From Desulfobulbaceae bacterium (GTDB lineage Bacteria > Desulfobacterota > Desulfobulbia > Desulfobulbales > Desulfocapsaceae): 6,284 bases of DNA. A model generated the notes under the pieces. It had not been told where the DNA came from and made no database searches. It saw only the letters and a list, made by a program, of their open reading frames with translations. Numbering within the stretch: the stretch's first letter is position 1; every line of letters begins with the position of its first letter. Shown in pieces: positions 5,936 to 6,284 of this stretch. The position numbers and the translations under genes were made by a program. The stretch spans positions 1 to 6,284 of the forward strand of contig JAHEMX010000225.1 in NCBI GenBank assembly GCA_024643445.1, in the 5' to 3' direction.

Positions 5936-5988
5936 CTATGCACCATCACGCCGTAAGGCCTAATACGCACAAATCGACTTATGTACTT

Positions 5989-6027
5989 GTATTCAATCAA
6001 AATAATAATTCTGATCAGAGTATTCAA
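5989..6027. repeat. GTATTCAA direct repeat flanking a 10-bp palindrome, downstream of engB
   Basis: GTATTCAA occurs at 5989-5996 and 6020-6027, bracketing the palindrome TCTGATCAGA (6010-6019). Read on the minus strand after the engB stop, the palindrome is followed by ATTATTATTTT, so it could act as a weak terminator or transcript end for engB. The stem is short and AU-rich, so this is a low-confidence reading. Confidence 0.3.
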
Positions 6028-6044
6028 GGAAACTTATAAGCATG

Positions 6045-6284
6045 TCACTGAGCAACCATATAGAAACGCAGGATTTCCATCAACTGATCTCTTCCCATTT
6101 TGCTTTTTGCCGAGAAAACAACGCGTTCCTTGCTGGTCAAACCATGTATCATATCAAGATTTTTGGCATTTTTTGATCGTTCATTACCAGATAATTTGTC
6201 TGCCTTGGTGTAGACACCGACAAAAGGCAGCTGCAACTCCCGCAGCATCTGCAGCAGTTCACCGTCCAGGGCTTTTGCCTCATG
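6045..6284 (-). CDS. engB: C-terminal part of ribosome-biogenesis GTPase EngB (YsxC/YihA)
   Basis: Eighty codons including the TGA stop; the frame is open to the right edge, so the N-terminal part, with the G1-G3 motifs, lies outside. EngB is a cytoplasmic TRAFAC-class GTPase needed for assembly of the 50S ribosomal subunit. In the visible fragment residues 1-12 read HEAKALDGELLQ, matching the family stretch RH-x4-LD-x-E/Q that follows switch II. G4 is TKAD (26-29) in the context VGVYTKADKLSGNE, and G5 is SAK (58-60) in VVFSAKSKMGRDQL. The final helix MEILRFYM ends right after, as usual for this family. The in-frame ATG at 6248 is an internal methionine, not the start. The gene points toward the two-CW gene, 177 bp away, which has its own promoter. 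Confidence 0.9.
   Translation of the reverse strand, partial: HEAKALDGELLQMLRELQLPFVGVYTKADKLSGNERSKNAKNLDMIHGLTSKERVVFSAKSKMGRDQLMEILRFYMVAQ

Noticed and set aside
5951..5960. GCC-GTAA-GGC mini-hairpin in the engB/two-CW spacer
   Set aside because: Only three base pairs with a GNRA loop; too small to be meaningful.
6042..6170. Short plus-strand frame starting ATG at 6042 behind an AAGGAAAC ribosome-like site
   Set aside because: About 42 codons, antisense to the conserved EngB C-terminus, no recognisable product; the ribosome-like site is likely chance.
1..6284. Search for CRISPR arrays, tRNA genes, IS elements, phage or toxin-antitoxin genes
   Set aside because: No regular spaced repeats, tRNA-like cloverleaf, transposase motif or toxin-antitoxin pair was seen. 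The window is housekeeping and accessory chromosomal DNA.

Overview
The window looks like an ordinary chromosomal stretch from a Gram-negative bacterium, most likely a Desulfobacterota (formerly delta-proteobacterial) lineage. This is inferred from protein character only: an RpoH-type sigma factor with extended termini, a small 'two-CW' cysteine protein of a kind I associate with that group, and a LepA whose C-terminal half differs from the E. coli form. No comparison could be run. There are no tRNA or rRNA genes, CRISPR arrays, insertion sequences or phage genes.

Layout, left to right. (1) The minus strand from 1135 to the left edge is the N-terminal 378 codons of a secreted or membrane-anchored TPR-repeat protein whose C-terminus lies outside. 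(2) A perfect 15-bp inverted repeat at 1175-1208 looks like a bidirectional intrinsic terminator. (3) Minus strand 2445-1267 encodes a complete DegT/DnrJ/EryC1/StrS-family PLP sugar aminotransferase. (4) Minus strand 3482-2514 encodes the heat-shock sigma factor RpoH, 68 bp upstream of the aminotransferase with no visible terminator between, so the two may share a transcript. (5) 3483-3729 is an AT-rich divergent intergenic region with a sigma70-like promoter toward rpoH, a TATAAT box toward lepA, a 12-bp palindrome and an 8-bp direct repeat. (6) Plus strand 3730-5526 encodes LepA (elongation factor 4). (7) 5527-5597 is a short convergent spacer with hairpins. (8) Minus strand 5867-5598 encodes an 89-residue two-CW protein with its own promoter and a strong ribosome binding site. 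(9) Minus strand 6284-6045 is the C-terminal end of the ribosome-assembly GTPase EngB (YsxC/YihA), cut by the right edge.

Functionally, rpoH (heat-shock transcription), lepA (translation and ribosome biogenesis) and engB (50S assembly) are housekeeping and stress-related genes. The aminotransferase probably serves surface-polysaccharide sugar synthesis, but no partner sugar gene is visible. The TPR and two-CW proteins are the least understood genes. I see no convincing new multi-gene system. The points most worth checking are the rpoH/lepA control region, the terminator in front of the TPR gene, the LepA subtype and the two-CW protein.
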